A DNA stretch of 64,000 nt, taken from assembly GCF_000067045.1 (NCBI RefSeq), contig NC_010125.1:1154001-1218000 (forward strand). Reading direction: 5' to 3'. This document shows, in pieces, positions 26,760 through 35,864 of the stretch. How positions within the stretch are numbered: the stretch's first letter is position 1; each line of letters begins with the position of its first letter. The DNA comes from Gluconacetobacter diazotrophicus PA1 5. GTDB taxonomy: Bacteria; Pseudomonadota; Alphaproteobacteria; Acetobacterales; Acetobacteraceae. Below the pieces are notes generated by a model. It was not told where the DNA came from. It worked only from the letters and a program-made list of their open reading frames with translations, and did not search any database. Made by a program: the position numbers and the translations under genes.

Positions 26760-28150
26760 GACGCCATCCCGGCCGGCTCGGCCCCGAACAGGGCCAGCAG
26801 CGGCGCGATCTTCAGGCACATTTCCGCATATTCCCGCCCGGGGTCCGACAGGATCGTGATCCCGCCCCCCGCCGCCGCCACGATCGCATCCGGCGTCGTG
26901 GCCAGGGCGCGGATGACGACCGAACTGTCCATCGCGCCATCGGTGCCGATGCGAAAGACCACCCCGCAATAGGCCTGCCGCGCCGACGATTCCAGTTCGT
27001 CGATGATCTGCATCGCGCGGTGCTTCGGCGCGCCGGTCACCGATCCGGGCGGCAGGGTGGCGCGCAGCAGGTCGATGGCATCCCGTCCCGGGGCCAGGGT
27101 GGCCGTGACCTCGGACACCAGGTGATGGACATGGGTGAAGGTCTCCACCGACAGCAGTTCCGGGACACCGACGCTGCCGATCCGCGCGACACGACCCAGA
27201 TCGTTGCGCATCAGGTCCACGATCATCAGGTTTTCCGCCCGTTCCTTCTCATCGGCCGCGAGTTCGACACGGCGGGCGGCATCCTGTGCCGGGGTGGCGC
27301 CGCGCGGGCGGGTGCCCTTGATCGGCCGGGTGCGGGCCACCCCGTCAGGGCCGAGATGCACGAACCGCTCCGGCGAGGCCGACAGCAGGCCGAAACCCGG
27401 CCCGCAGGCCAGCCACGCCCCGAACGGCGCGGGCGAGGCCCGGCGCAGGGCCCGGTAGATGGCGCCGTCCGTCAGGCCGGGCGGGCGGCGGGCGGCCATG
27501 CGCCCGGTGATGTTGACCTGGAAGATGTCGCCCGCCGCGATCCGCTCCACCGCGCGCGCCACCGCGGCGGCGTACTGCCCCGGCGCCTGGTCGGCGGCGA
27601 AGGCCAGGCGCGGCAGGGCGGCGGGGGCCGGGGCCGGCTCCATGGCCGCCCACGCGGCGCTTACGTCGGCGATCAGCCGGTCCGGATCGGGGCGGATCGT
27701 CGCCAGGTAGGCGCGCCGCCGCACACGGTCGAACAGGACGGCATGGTCATAGAACCCCGCCGCCAGGTCCGGCTGGGCCGGATCGGCCACGTGGCGGGTC
27801 GCGATCCCTTCGAGGCGCCGCCCCACCCCGTACCCGGCGAAGCCGATCACCCCGCCCGCGAACGGCAGGGCCTCGCCGGATGCGGTCACGGGCGGCGATC
27901 CGGCCGGCGGCAGCAGGGCGCGCAGGGCCGCCAGCGGATCAGATGCCAGCGGGGCCCCGCCGTCCCGCCATTCAAGGACCTGGCGCGGCCGGCGGCAGAG
28001 GATGGTCCAGCGCGCGCGCGGCCCCGCCGGCCCGCCGCTGTCCAGGCAGGCCAGCCACGGTTCGTCCCGCCACGCCCACAGCACGTCATCAGGGTCCCGC
28101 CACGGCAGTTCGACGGCGTGAAGGTCCCCGATGCCAACCGGACCATCCAT
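26756..28150 (-). CDS. pabB: Aminodeoxychorismate synthase component I
   Basis: 464-residue chorismate-using enzyme. The signature blocks are IFQVNITGRM, LLSASPERF, RTRPIKGTRPRG (Lys where TrpE has Ala, the PabB mark), AENLMIVDLMRNDLGR, HHLVSEVTATL and LPPGSVTGAPKHRAM. It forms 4-amino-4-deoxychorismate with ammonia from a PabA-type glutaminase, which is not seen here and may be shared with TrpG. It starts 5 bases after the EI stop and is coupled to pabC, so folate synthesis is transcriptionally tied to the PTS genes. Confidence 0.94.
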   Translation of the reverse strand: MDGPVGIGDLHAVELPWRDPDDVLWAWRDEPWLACLDSGGPAGPRARWTILCRRPRQVLEWRDGGAPLASDPLAALRALLPPAGSPPVTASGEALPFAGGVIGFAGYGVGRRLEGIATRHVADPAQPDLAAGFYDHAVLFDRVRRRAYLATIRPDPDRLIADVSAAWAAMEPAPAPAALPRLAFAADQAPGQYAAAVARAVERIAAGDIFQVNITGRMAARRPPGLTDGAIYRALRRASPAPFGAWLACGPGFGLLSASPERFVHLGPDGVARTRPIKGTRPRGATPAQDAARRVELAADEKERAENLMIVDLMRNDLGRVARIGSVGVPELLSVETFTHVHHLVSEVTATLAPGRDAIDLLRATLPPGSVTGAPKHRAMQIIDELESSARQAYCGVVFRIGTDGAMDSSVVIRALATTPDAIVAAAGGGITILSDPGREYAEMCLKIAPLLALFGAEPAGMAS

Positions 28151-28155
28151 GACCG

Positions 28156-30012
28156 CTACCCCCCCGCGGCGAAGGCGTCGATCAGGGACAGGACTTCGGC
28201 CACGTCCGGGGATTCCATCACGCGGTGGGCCAGCCGTCGGCAGTCCTCGAACGACAGGGCGCGCACCCTGCGCTTCACCCGGGGCACGGCGGAGGCGGTC
28301 ATCGAGAAGCTGCGCAGGCCCAGCCCGACCAGCAGCGGCACCACCCGCGGATCGCCGGCGATTTCCCCGCAGATCGAAATCGGACGATACTGGCGCAGCG
28401 CGGCCTCGGTCACCGTCTGGATCAGGCGCAGCACGGCGGGATGCAGCGGCTGGTAGAGGGACGCGACATCGGCCAGGGCGCGATCGGCCGCCAGCGTGTA
28501 CATCGTCAGGTCGTTGGTGCCGATGGCCAGGAATTCGGCTTCCTGCGCCAGCGCATCGCCCATGATGGCGGCGGCCGGGGTTTCGACCATGATGCCCAGC
28601 GGCGGCAGGCTGTCACCCAGCTTCACCCCCCGGCGGCGCAGGCGGCGCGCGACGCGCTGATAGATGTCGCGGGCCTCGCGCAGTTCCGGGACGGTCGTGA
28701 CCATCGGCAGCATGACGCGCATCGGCCCGGCGGACGACGCCTTCAGGATCGCGGCGAACTGGGTTTCCAGGATCGCGGGATGGCGCAGCAGCAGCCGCAG
28801 GCCGCGCACGCCCAGCGCCGGATTGACGTTGTCGCCGTCACGGTCCAGCCCCGCGCGGTTCAGGGCCTCGCTATGCTTTTCGCCGCCCCAGTCCACCACG
28901 CGGATGGTGGTGGTATCCCCTGCCATCGCGGTGATGATTTCGGAATAGATCGCGGCCTGGCTGTCCTCGTCCGGCATGGTTTCGGCATTGATGAACAGGA
29001 ATTCCGTGCGCAGCAGGCCGATGCCCGACGCGCCGGACTGCGCGATCAGCGCCAGTTCGGCCGGCAGTTCCAGATTGGCCTGCAGATGCAGCTTCTCGCC
29101 GCTGGACAGGCGGGCCGGCAGGCGGCGCAGCCGGCCCAGCGCCTGGCGTTCGCGCGCATGTTCGGCCACCCCGCCGCGCGCCGCCGCCAGCGTATCCTCG
29201 GTCGGGTCCACCACCACCAGCCCGGCGGTGCCGTCCACCACCACGGTGGCCCCCTCGCGCACCCGCGCCATCAGCCCGTGGGCGGCCAGCACGGCGGGAA
29301 TGCCCAGGGCGCGCAGCATGATGGCGGTGTGGTCGGTGGCGCCCCCTTCCTCGGTCGCGACCGCGACGATGCGCGACGGGTCGATCAGCGCCGCATCGGC
29401 GGGGCGCAACTGTTCGGTGACCAGCACCGCGCCCTCGGGAAGCGCGCTGAACGAGCGAAAGGGCATGCGCCCCAGGTTGCGCAGCAGCCGCCGGCCGATT
29501 TCGCGGAATTCGCCCGCGCGGCGCTGGGCGGCGGCGGCGTCCTCGCCCTCGGGCACCGGGGCGTCGGCCCCGCCCAGCAGGGCCAGGGCCAGGCTTTCGG
29601 TTTCCTGCCGGACGGCGGCTTCGGCTGTCAGTCCGTCCTGGACGATGCGGCGGCGGATGCCGCGCTGCAGGCGCGACGGGCCGAGCATCCGGCGATAGAC
29701 CTCCAGCAGCGATCCGATTTCGATCTGGCTGTCCTCGGGCAGCACCGCCAGGCGGTCGCGCAGGCGTTCGACCTGCCGCACCGACCGTTCCACGGCCTCG
29801 GCCAGGCGCTCCAGCTCGGGTGCGGGGTCGGCGGCGCGGGCGTCGGGATCCATATCCGGCGCCGGGCTTTCCAGCGCCACCGCCGCCGGGCCGATGGCGA
29901 TGCCGCGCACCGTGGCATCGCCGGACAGCCGGTGTTCCGCCCGCGTTCCCCGCCGGCCGGCAGCCCGCCGGCGCGGCGCGGACGAGGGGCCGGCGGCGTC
30001 AGTCGTCTTCAT
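28156..30012 (-). CDS. ptsI: PTS enzyme I (phosphoenolpyruvate-protein phosphotransferase)
   Basis: 618 residues. After a basic N-terminal lead (about 1-45) come the HPr-binding helical part, the phosphohistidine domain with active His in GGATDHTAIMLRALGIP, and the C-terminal PEP-binding barrel (LLRTEFLFIN, MLPMVTTVPELREA, EFLAIGTNDLTMYTLAADRA, SICGEIAGDP). It takes phosphate from PEP and passes it to HPr. It has no GAF domain, so it is not a canonical PtsP. Its start overlaps the HPr gene by 14 bases. Confidence 0.94.
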   Translation of the reverse strand: MKTTDAAGPSSAPRRRAAGRRGTRAEHRLSGDATVRGIAIGPAAVALESPAPDMDPDARAADPAPELERLAEAVERSVRQVERLRDRLAVLPEDSQIEIGSLLEVYRRMLGPSRLQRGIRRRIVQDGLTAEAAVRQETESLALALLGGADAPVPEGEDAAAAQRRAGEFREIGRRLLRNLGRMPFRSFSALPEGAVLVTEQLRPADAALIDPSRIVAVATEEGGATDHTAIMLRALGIPAVLAAHGLMARVREGATVVVDGTAGLVVVDPTEDTLAAARGGVAEHARERQALGRLRRLPARLSSGEKLHLQANLELPAELALIAQSGASGIGLLRTEFLFINAETMPDEDSQAAIYSEIITAMAGDTTTIRVVDWGGEKHSEALNRAGLDRDGDNVNPALGVRGLRLLLRHPAILETQFAAILKASSAGPMRVMLPMVTTVPELREARDIYQRVARRLRRRGVKLGDSLPPLGIMVETPAAAIMGDALAQEAEFLAIGTNDLTMYTLAADRALADVASLYQPLHPAVLRLIQTVTEAALRQYRPISICGEIAGDPRVVPLLVGLGLRSFSMTASAVPRVKRRVRALSFEDCRRLAHRVMESPDVAEVLSLIDAFAAGG

Positions 30013-30322
30013 GGAAGCCCGCCTCGATCAGGGCCACCAGGGCCTCGATCGCCGCATGGGCATCCCATCCCGTGGCCATCAGGGTAATGGATTCCCCCCG
30101 ACCGGCCCCCAGCATCATCAGGCCCATGATCGAGCGCGCCGATACGGTCTGGTCGGCCCGCGTGACCTCGACATTCGCGTCGAACTGCTCGGCCACCGTC
30201 ACCAGCTTGGCCGCCGCGCGCGCATGCAGCCCGCGACGATTGACCATGGTCAGGGTCACGGACAGGACATCGGGGTCCTGGGGGTCCAGCCCGCCAGGAG
30301 CCGACATGCCGGGCGAGGACAT
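29999..30322 (-). CDS. ptsH: HPr phosphocarrier protein
   Basis: 107 residues. A short N-terminal extension (about 1-20) precedes the HPr fold. The active His is in NRRGLHARAAAKLV and the regulatory serine in VSARSIMGLMMLGAG, so both EI-dependent and HprK-dependent phosphorylation should be possible. It links EI to the EIIA-Man protein encoded just upstream (6-base gap). Confidence 0.94.
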   Translation of the reverse strand: MSSPGMSAPGGLDPQDPDVLSVTLTMVNRRGLHARAAAKLVTVAEQFDANVEVTRADQTVSARSIMGLMMLGAGRGESITLMATGWDAHAAIEALVALIEAGFHEDD

Positions 30323-30328
30323 GCCCGG

Positions 30329-30826
30329 TCAGCCCATGGCGACCCGCCGCGGCGCAGGACGGTACAGCGCCTGCGGCGGCATGTCGGCGGGGCGTTCGCC
30401 CAGCAGGCAGCTCCGGGCGCCCCCCAGGCATTGCGGCGGCAGGTGCGAGGCGGTGGAGATGTATTTGCGGCCCGCGCCCTCGGCCAGGTCCGCGCATTCC
30501 TCCAGCGTGTGGCCGTTGCGGATCTGCGCCAGCTTGACCATCATCGGCACGTTGACGCCGGCCAGGACTTCCACCCGGCCCGCTTCCATCGTGGAAATGG
30601 CGAGGTTCGAGGCCGTGCTGCCGAACATGTCGGTCAGCAGCAGGACGCCATCACCCGTATCGACGCCGGCGATCACCGATTGCAGGTCCGCGCGTCGCAG
30701 GACGGGATCGTCACCAGCCTCGATGTTCAGGGTAGCCAGTTGGGGTTGCGGCCCCACCACGTGCTCCATCGCGCGTTTCAGCGTGTCGCCGAGCTCGCCA
30801 TGGGTGACGAGGACCATACCAATCAT
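30329..30826 (-). CDS. PTS EIIA component, mannose family
   Basis: 165 residues. EIIA-Man fold with the phosphorylated His in MVLVTHGELGDTL and the conserved LLLTDMFGSTASNLA loop. There is no fused EIIB part; the C-terminal 40 residues are Pro/Ala-rich and not conserved. With no EIIB/EIIC genes nearby, it probably serves as a regulatory acceptor rather than in sugar uptake. Its ATG overlaps the rapZ stop codon (ATGA). Confidence 0.9.
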   Translation of the reverse strand: MIGMVLVTHGELGDTLKRAMEHVVGPQPQLATLNIEAGDDPVLRRADLQSVIAGVDTGDGVLLLTDMFGSTASNLAISTMEAGRVEVLAGVNVPMMVKLAQIRNGHTLEECADLAEGAGRKYISTASHLPPQCLGGARSCLLGERPADMPPQALYRPAPRRVAMG

Positions 30827-31893
30827 GAGGAATACTGCCCTTCCACCACGTCCGCCGCGTGCTCCCTCGGTCGGCTGGCCCAGCGCCAGCTAGATCGCCC
30901 CTGCCGGGCCAGTTCGCGGTGCATGACGATGATCGGCCACGCACCCTGAGCATCCGCGCCGCCCGACTGCACATCGGTCGGGGCCGCGCCCTTTTCAATA
31001 TGGGCAGGTTTCCCGGGGCTGTCGCATGTTCCACCGGGTTCCGCAAGATTTTTGGCCGCAAGGCGCCGCGCCAGCGCCTCGACCAGCGTGACCGAGCGAT
31101 GGCGGCCGCCGGAACAGCCGATGGCGATGGTCGCGTATTTCTTGCCCTCGCGCACGAAGCGCGGCAGCACCAGGCCCAACATGCCGTCGATCTGGTCCAG
31201 GAAGCGCGGATAATCGGGGTCGGACGCCACATAGTCCGCCACCGCCTGGTCCAGCCCATTCCGGACGGACAGGTCGGGATCGTAATAGGGGTTCCGCAGG
31301 AACCGCGCGTCGAACACCATGTCGGCCTCGCGCGGCAGGCCGGCGGGAAAGGCGAAGGACATCAGCGCGACGGTCAGCCCTTCGGCCATGCGGTCATGGC
31401 GGGGGGCGAAGCGCATTTCCACGACCTGCCGCAGTTCGGGCGGCGGCAGGTCGGAGGTATCGATCACCATGTCGGCGGCGGCCCGCAGCCGCGCGGTCAG
31501 TTCAATTTCCGCCTCGATCCCTTCCTTGACCGTACCGCGCATGGCCAGCGGGTGCCGCCGCCGCGTGGCGGTATAACGGCGCAGCAGCACGCTTTCCTCG
31601 GCCGTGGCATAGATCAGCTCGGCCTGCAGGTCGGGATTGACGCGCAGCCGCCCCAGGGCGGCCAGCACGGCGGCGGCGTCGAAGCCCCGGGTGCGGGAAT
31701 CCACCCCGATCGCGACCGGCTGTTCCGCGCGGGTCACGATCTCGTCCATCATGCCCAGCGGCGGATTGTCTATGACCTCGTATCCCAGATCCTCGAGAAT
31801 GCGCAGAATCGAGGATTTTCCCGCCCCGGACAGACCGGTGACCAGCAGGATGCGACGCGGCGCCGGTACTCCGTCATGTGAAGAATCCGTCAC
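30823..31893 (-). CDS. rapZ: RapZ/YvcJ-family nucleotide-binding protein
   Basis: About 356 residues from the GTG at 31893, which has AGGAT upstream; a longer ATG start would add an unrelated lead. The N-terminal P-loop is VTGLSGAGKSSILRILEDLGYEVIDNPP, and the C-terminal domain has FDARFLRNPYYDP and IAIGCSGGRHRSV. The usual ending VxHRDL is present as VMHREL, but only after an extra stretch of about 40 residues. In E. coli RapZ directs RNase E to GlmZ and binds glucosamine-6-phosphate; in alphaproteobacteria it sits with the PTS genes and its role is less clear. Confidence 0.92.
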   Translation of the reverse strand: MTDSSHDGVPAPRRILLVTGLSGAGKSSILRILEDLGYEVIDNPPLGMMDEIVTRAEQPVAIGVDSRTRGFDAAAVLAALGRLRVNPDLQAELIYATAEESVLLRRYTATRRRHPLAMRGTVKEGIEAEIELTARLRAAADMVIDTSDLPPPELRQVVEMRFAPRHDRMAEGLTVALMSFAFPAGLPREADMVFDARFLRNPYYDPDLSVRNGLDQAVADYVASDPDYPRFLDQIDGMLGLVLPRFVREGKKYATIAIGCSGGRHRSVTLVEALARRLAAKNLAEPGGTCDSPGKPAHIEKGAAPTDVQSGGADAQGAWPIIVMHRELARQGRSSWRWASRPREHAADVVEGQYSS

Positions 31894-32031
31894 GGGAAAT
31901 CCTGGCTGAACAACGGGCCGGACAGTTCCGGACCCGAGAACAGTCGCCGCACCGCAAGGGAATGATGCGTCAACGTCCATCTGACACCCAAAGCACCGCC
32001 ATGAAAAGGACACACAGGCATCACATCGGCA

Positions 32032-32517
32032 TCACATCTGCTCGGACGTTAAAATTTTGCAACGTCCATGCTGGCAGTCAAGAGCCAGATTGACCCGCGC
32101 CACCGCCGAGGCCAGCGCCGGATCGAGCCGGATTTCAGGCAGGCCGGTCACCGGATCGTGCGCCGGCAGGGGCAACCGGTCGGGCCGGTCGTCCGGTCCG
32201 ACCAGCCGGACCACCAGCACGGGCCGCGCCCGCGCCAGGAAGGGCATGCGCACGATGCCCATGCCCCGGATCTCGATCAGACCGGCCAGGGCAGCGGGGG
32301 CCGAGGCCCAGCCGCCGGCCAGGTCCACCCGGTCGTCGGCCACAAGGTCGTAGCCCGCATCGACCAGCCGCAGCAGCAGGTCGGACTTGCCCGCCCCCGG
32401 CGGCCCCAGCAGCAGCACGCCCTGGCTGTCCGTTTGGTGGCCGTCTACCCCCCGGGGGCCGCGCCTAGCGGCACAGCCGGCATGAATCTGATTCTTCTGC
32501 GATGGATACGGTTCCAT
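32032..32517 (-). CDS. hprK: HPr kinase/phosphorylase (short alphaproteobacterial form)
   Basis: 161 residues. Only the catalytic domain is present: Walker A LLLGPPGAGKSDLLLRL, VADDRVDL, and the HprK signature IEIRGMGIV. The roughly 130-residue N-terminal domain of Firmicute HprK is missing, as in other alphaproteobacteria. It phosphorylates the regulatory Ser of HPr. It is first in the hprK-rapZ-EIIA-HPr-EI order. No sensor kinase gene (such as the one found upstream in rhizobia) is seen here; the next gene is divergent RidA. Confidence 0.9.
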   Translation of the reverse strand: MEPYPSQKNQIHAGCAARRGPRGVDGHQTDSQGVLLLGPPGAGKSDLLLRLVDAGYDLVADDRVDLAGGWASAPAALAGLIEIRGMGIVRMPFLARARPVLVVRLVGPDDRPDRLPLPAHDPVTGLPEIRLDPALASAVARVNLALDCQHGRCKILTSEQM

Positions 32518-32630
32518 GATTCCTCGAAATCGCCTTGCCGGGGTTGAATTTTATCGTGAACACAATATGACACTTTTGTTATTTTCAGGTTCGTTATTGA
32601 TACATCCGGCGAAGGAGCATCGCGCACCGC

Positions 32631-32954
32631 ATGATGGGACAGGACATCCATGTTCGGCACCTGACAGGGATCGACCCCACGACCGGGCGTCCGGCCCCCA
32701 ACCTGGTCGAGCAATGCCGCATCGCCCTGGACCATGGCGCGGCCATCCTGGCGCGCGACGGATATGCGATGCAGGACGTGACCCGCATTGTCTTCATGCT
32801 GCGCGATACAGATGCCTTTTCCACCTGTTTCCCGCTGCTGCGCGAGGCCTTCGGAACCGGCCGCCCCGCGACGACGCTACGCCGGGTGCCGGGCTTCACC
32901 GACGCGGCGACGTTGATCGAGATCGAACTGGTGGTCAGTTCGGCGGCAGATTGA
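32631..32954 (+). CDS. RidA/YjgF-family protein
   Basis: 107 residues with the RidA-fold pattern: an N-terminal strand, the helix ALDHGAAILARDGYAMQDVTRIVFMLRD, and the C-terminal strand ATLIEIELVVS. RidA proteins deaminate reactive enamine/imine intermediates from PLP enzymes. It is slightly divergent, so it may belong to a Rid subgroup of other function. GAAGGAG lies about 13 bases before the ATG. It is divergent from hprK. Confidence 0.7.
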   Translation: MMGQDIHVRHLTGIDPTTGRPAPNLVEQCRIALDHGAAILARDGYAMQDVTRIVFMLRDTDAFSTCFPLLREAFGTGRPATTLRRVPGFTDAATLIEIELVVSSAAD

Positions 32955-33109
32955 ACCGTTCGTTCTTTTCTGAACGAAGGCTTCCTTTCCTTCAAAACGA
33001 GAGACCATTCCGGACAGACCACCATGACAGATGTCATGCCCGGCACCTGACACCCGGCAATTCCTCGCCAGGACCACGTCCTCCACACTCGAACACCGAG
33101 GAGGACCCC

Positions 33110-34012
33110 ATGACACAGCCACCACCGGCCTGCCTGTCGGCCGTCACGAAACGACTGGTCGGCAAGACCGTACTCTGCGATTTCAGCCTGACACTCGGGG
33201 CCGGCGAGGTCACGGCCCTTCTCGGCCCCAACGGCGCCGGCAAGACCACCGGCATCGGCCTGCTGACCGGCCGTCTGCGCCCCGACGCGGGTCAGGCCCG
33301 CCTGTTCGGTCTCGACCCCGCCCGGGCCGCCGCCCGCGCGAGAATGGGCGTCATGCTCCAGGCCGCCGGCCTGCCGGACGCCATGACCGTCGCGGAACTC
33401 GTCACCCTCCAGTCCGGCTATTACCGCCGTCCGCGCCCCGTCGCCGAGACACTTGCCCTCGCCGGCTTGTCCGATCTCGCCCACCGCCGCTGCGCCGCCC
33501 TGTCGGGCGGCCAGGCCCGCCGCGTGCAGTATGCGCTCGCCATCTGCGGCAGGCCCGACCTGCTCATTCTCGACGAGCCCACCGCCGCCATGGATCGCGC
33601 CTCCGCCCGCGCCCTGTGGAGCACCGTCCGCGATGCCGCCGACGACGGGGCCGCGATCCTGCTGACCAGCCACGACCTGGCGGAAGCCGACGCCCTCGCC
33701 GACCGCGTCGTCGTCATGAATGCCGGTCAGATCGTCGCCGACGATACCCCGGCCGCCCTGCGCACCCGCACCGGCGGCTCGGTCATCCGCTGCCGGTCCG
33801 CCCTTCCGCCCGCCATCGCCGCGACGCTCCCCGCCGTGCGCGAGGCCGTCCGTGACGGCGCCGACCTCCGCCTCGTCACCGCCGACGCCGTCGCCACCGC
33901 ACGCGGCCTGTGCGACCGCGACCCGGCCCTGGCCGCCCTGCGCATCCACGACGCCACGCTCGAAGACGCCATCGCCATCCTCCTCACCCCGGAAAAGGGC
34001 CTCGCCGCATGA
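33110..34012 (+). CDS. ABC transporter ATP-binding protein (drug/Nat-type exporter)
   Basis: 300 residues. Walker A is LLGPNGAGKTTGIGLL, the signature is ALSGGQARRVQYAL, Walker B is LLILDEPTAAMD and the switch His is in LLTSHDLAEAD. The C-terminal part (about 215-300) is an accessory domain as in NatA/DrrA exporters. GAGGAGG precedes the ATG at 33110. It is followed by permease, histidine kinase and response regulator genes with four-base overlaps or near overlaps. Leucine is often CTC here, unlike neighbouring genes that favour CTG. Confidence 0.92.
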   Translation: MTQPPPACLSAVTKRLVGKTVLCDFSLTLGAGEVTALLGPNGAGKTTGIGLLTGRLRPDAGQARLFGLDPARAAARARMGVMLQAAGLPDAMTVAELVTLQSGYYRRPRPVAETLALAGLSDLAHRRCAALSGGQARRVQYALAICGRPDLLILDEPTAAMDRASARALWSTVRDAADDGAAILLTSHDLAEADALADRVVVMNAGQIVADDTPAALRTRTGGSVIRCRSALPPAIAATLPAVREAVRDGADLRLVTADAVATARGLCDRDPALAALRIHDATLEDAIAILLTPEKGLAA

Positions 34013-34761
34013 CCGACCTCGCCTTGCCCGCCGGCATCTATGGCCGCGAATGCGCCGCCGAGCTGAAACGCTCCTGGCGCCTGCCGCAATTCATCGTCCC
34101 GACCGTCCTGACCCCCGCCGCCTTCTACGCCCTGTTCACGCTTGCCATCCCCGCGCACCCGTCGCCATCGGAAGCCACCGCCACCCTGGCGACCTATGGC
34201 GTCTTTGCCGCCATAGGTCCGGCGCTGTTCGGCTTCGGCGCCGGCATCGCGTCGGAACGCGAACAGGGGCTGATCGAACTCAAGCGCGTCTCCCCCATGC
34301 CTGCCGGGGCCTATGTCGCGGCGAAACTCGTCGCCACCCTTGCCGCCACGGCCGCCGCCATCATGCTGATCGACGCCCTCAGCCTGATTGCCGGTGTCAG
34401 GCTGACCGCCGCGCAATGGGGCGCCCTGACACTGCTCCACCTCGCATCGGCCATCCCGTTCGCCCTGGTCGGCTTCGGAATCGGCATGCGCATGAGCGCA
34501 AAGGGGGCGGTCGCACTCGCCAATGTCCTGTTCCTGGGGTCCGCCATCCTGGGCGGCCTGTGGTTTCCCTCGCAGTTACTGCCGGGGTGGATGCGCGCCA
34601 TCGGCGAGGTGCTGCCCTCGTACCACCTGGGGCAACTGGCCCGCTTCCTGGTCGGCGCCGACACGATCGGAACCGTCGCCACGCACGCCGCCGCCCTGCT
34701 GGCCATGACAGCCGCCGCCTTCCTCTGGGCCCGGGCCGGCTGGCGCAGGAGCGCCGCTTGA
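34009..34761 (+). CDS. ABC-2 type permease
   Basis: 250 residues with six membrane helices: about 29-47, 58-78, 103-125, 135-158, 167-190 and 215-235. This is the membrane partner of the ATPase encoded just upstream (ATGA overlap). The ABC-2 fold has the motif ASEREQGLIELKRVSPMPAGAYVAAK in the loop after the second helix. Together the two form an exporter, perhaps for a drug, lipid or peptide. The closest known layout is Bacillus YvfR/YvfS. Confidence 0.88.
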   Translation: MTDLALPAGIYGRECAAELKRSWRLPQFIVPTVLTPAAFYALFTLAIPAHPSPSEATATLATYGVFAAIGPALFGFGAGIASEREQGLIELKRVSPMPAGAYVAAKLVATLAATAAAIMLIDALSLIAGVRLTAAQWGALTLLHLASAIPFALVGFGIGMRMSAKGAVALANVLFLGSAILGGLWFPSQLLPGWMRAIGEVLPSYHLGQLARFLVGADTIGTVATHAAALLAMTAAAFLWARAGWRRSAA

Positions 34762-34793
34762 CGCCCGCCCCCGCCACACGCAACGATCCGACG

Positions 34794-35864
34794 ATGCACA
34801 CACGGGGCGAGCGCTGGTGGGAGGGGCCATGGCCCTGGCTCGTCTACCTGATCTTCTACGTCCTGCCCTGGGCGTGGGAGCCACCCCATGCGACCGACCT
34901 GATCGCCTCGGCCATCGGGCTGGCCGTGTTCCTGCCGGTGTATTTTGTCAGTCACCGCCTCACCGACCTGCCGCTGCTGGCCTGTGCCGGCATCATGCTG
35001 GGCATCGGCATCGCACTCGCCCCGTTCGGCAGCTGGACCGTCTTCCCGATCTACGCCAGCGCCGTGGCCGGCCACCTGCGACCCGTCCGTTTCGCCGTCG
35101 CGACAGTCGCGGCCATTGCCGTCGCGACGGCATTGGCCGGGCTGGCCTGGCACCAGCCCGTGCTGTGGTGGTTCCCCGGAATCCTGCTTGTCATCATCAT
35201 CGGCGGCAGCACCATGTCGCGGGTGGCCTTCCATGAACGCACCCAGGCCCTGCTGGCCAGCCAGGAAGAAGTCCGCCGCCTTGCCGGGACGGCCGAGCGC
35301 GAACGCATCGCGCGTGACCTGCACGACGTCATCGGCCGCGCTTTGACCCTGACCGCGCTGAAGGCCGACCTCGCCGCCAGACTCGCCCCCCGGGACGCCG
35401 AGGCCGCCGAAGCCGAGATGCGCGCCGTCGCCGCCCTGGCGCGCGAGGGCCTGGCCGAAATCCGTGCCGCCCTGGCCGGACACGCCGGAGGAAGCCTGGC
35501 GCATGAAATCGCCGCCTCCACCGCCGCCCTTGAAGCCGCGAACATCGCCTCGACCCTTGCCGGGGACCCCGCCGCCATCCCCGCCGATGCCGGCGCCGTC
35601 CTCGCAATGACCCTGCGCGAAGCCGTCACCAACGTCATCCGCCACGCCGAAGCCACATGTTGCGTCATTCAGCTGGACCATCACGACGGCACCGCCCGCC
35701 TGTCCGTATGCGACAACGGCCACGGACGCAGTTTCACGGAAGGACGGGGCCTGACCGGAATGCGCCAGAGGCTGGCGGCCGCGGGCGGCGCGCTGGCCTT
35801 TCAGCCCGGCACGCCGGAGGCCGGCAGGCAGGGCATCCGGCTTGTCGCCACGGTGCCCGCATGA
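34794..35864 (+). CDS. Sensor histidine kinase (HisKA_3, NarX/DesK type)
   Basis: 356 residues from the ATG at 34794. A TTG at 34758, overlapping the permease stop (TTGA) and preceded by AGGAG, is an equally likely start that would add 12 residues. Five or so membrane helices (about 15-150) form the sensor. The phosphorylated His is in AERERIARDLHDVIGRALT. The ATPase part has LREAVTNVIRHAEA, VCDNGHG and GLTGMRQRL. It phosphorylates the next gene's product. The layout ABC-ABC-HK-RR is that of Bacillus yvfR-S-T-U. Confidence 0.9.
   Translation: MHTRGERWWEGPWPWLVYLIFYVLPWAWEPPHATDLIASAIGLAVFLPVYFVSHRLTDLPLLACAGIMLGIGIALAPFGSWTVFPIYASAVAGHLRPVRFAVATVAAIAVATALAGLAWHQPVLWWFPGILLVIIIGGSTMSRVAFHERTQALLASQEEVRRLAGTAERERIARDLHDVIGRALTLTALKADLAARLAPRDAEAAEAEMRAVAALAREGLAEIRAALAGHAGGSLAHEIAASTAALEAANIASTLAGDPAAIPADAGAVLAMTLREAVTNVIRHAEATCCVIQLDHHDGTARLSVCDNGHGRSFTEGRGLTGMRQRLAAAGGALAFQPGTPEAGRQGIRLVATVPA

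Noticed and set aside
28225-30087. A 620-codon open frame on the plus strand
   Set aside because: It is antisense to the EI gene, which has complete catalytic motifs. The composition is antisense-like (Gln/His/Arg-rich).
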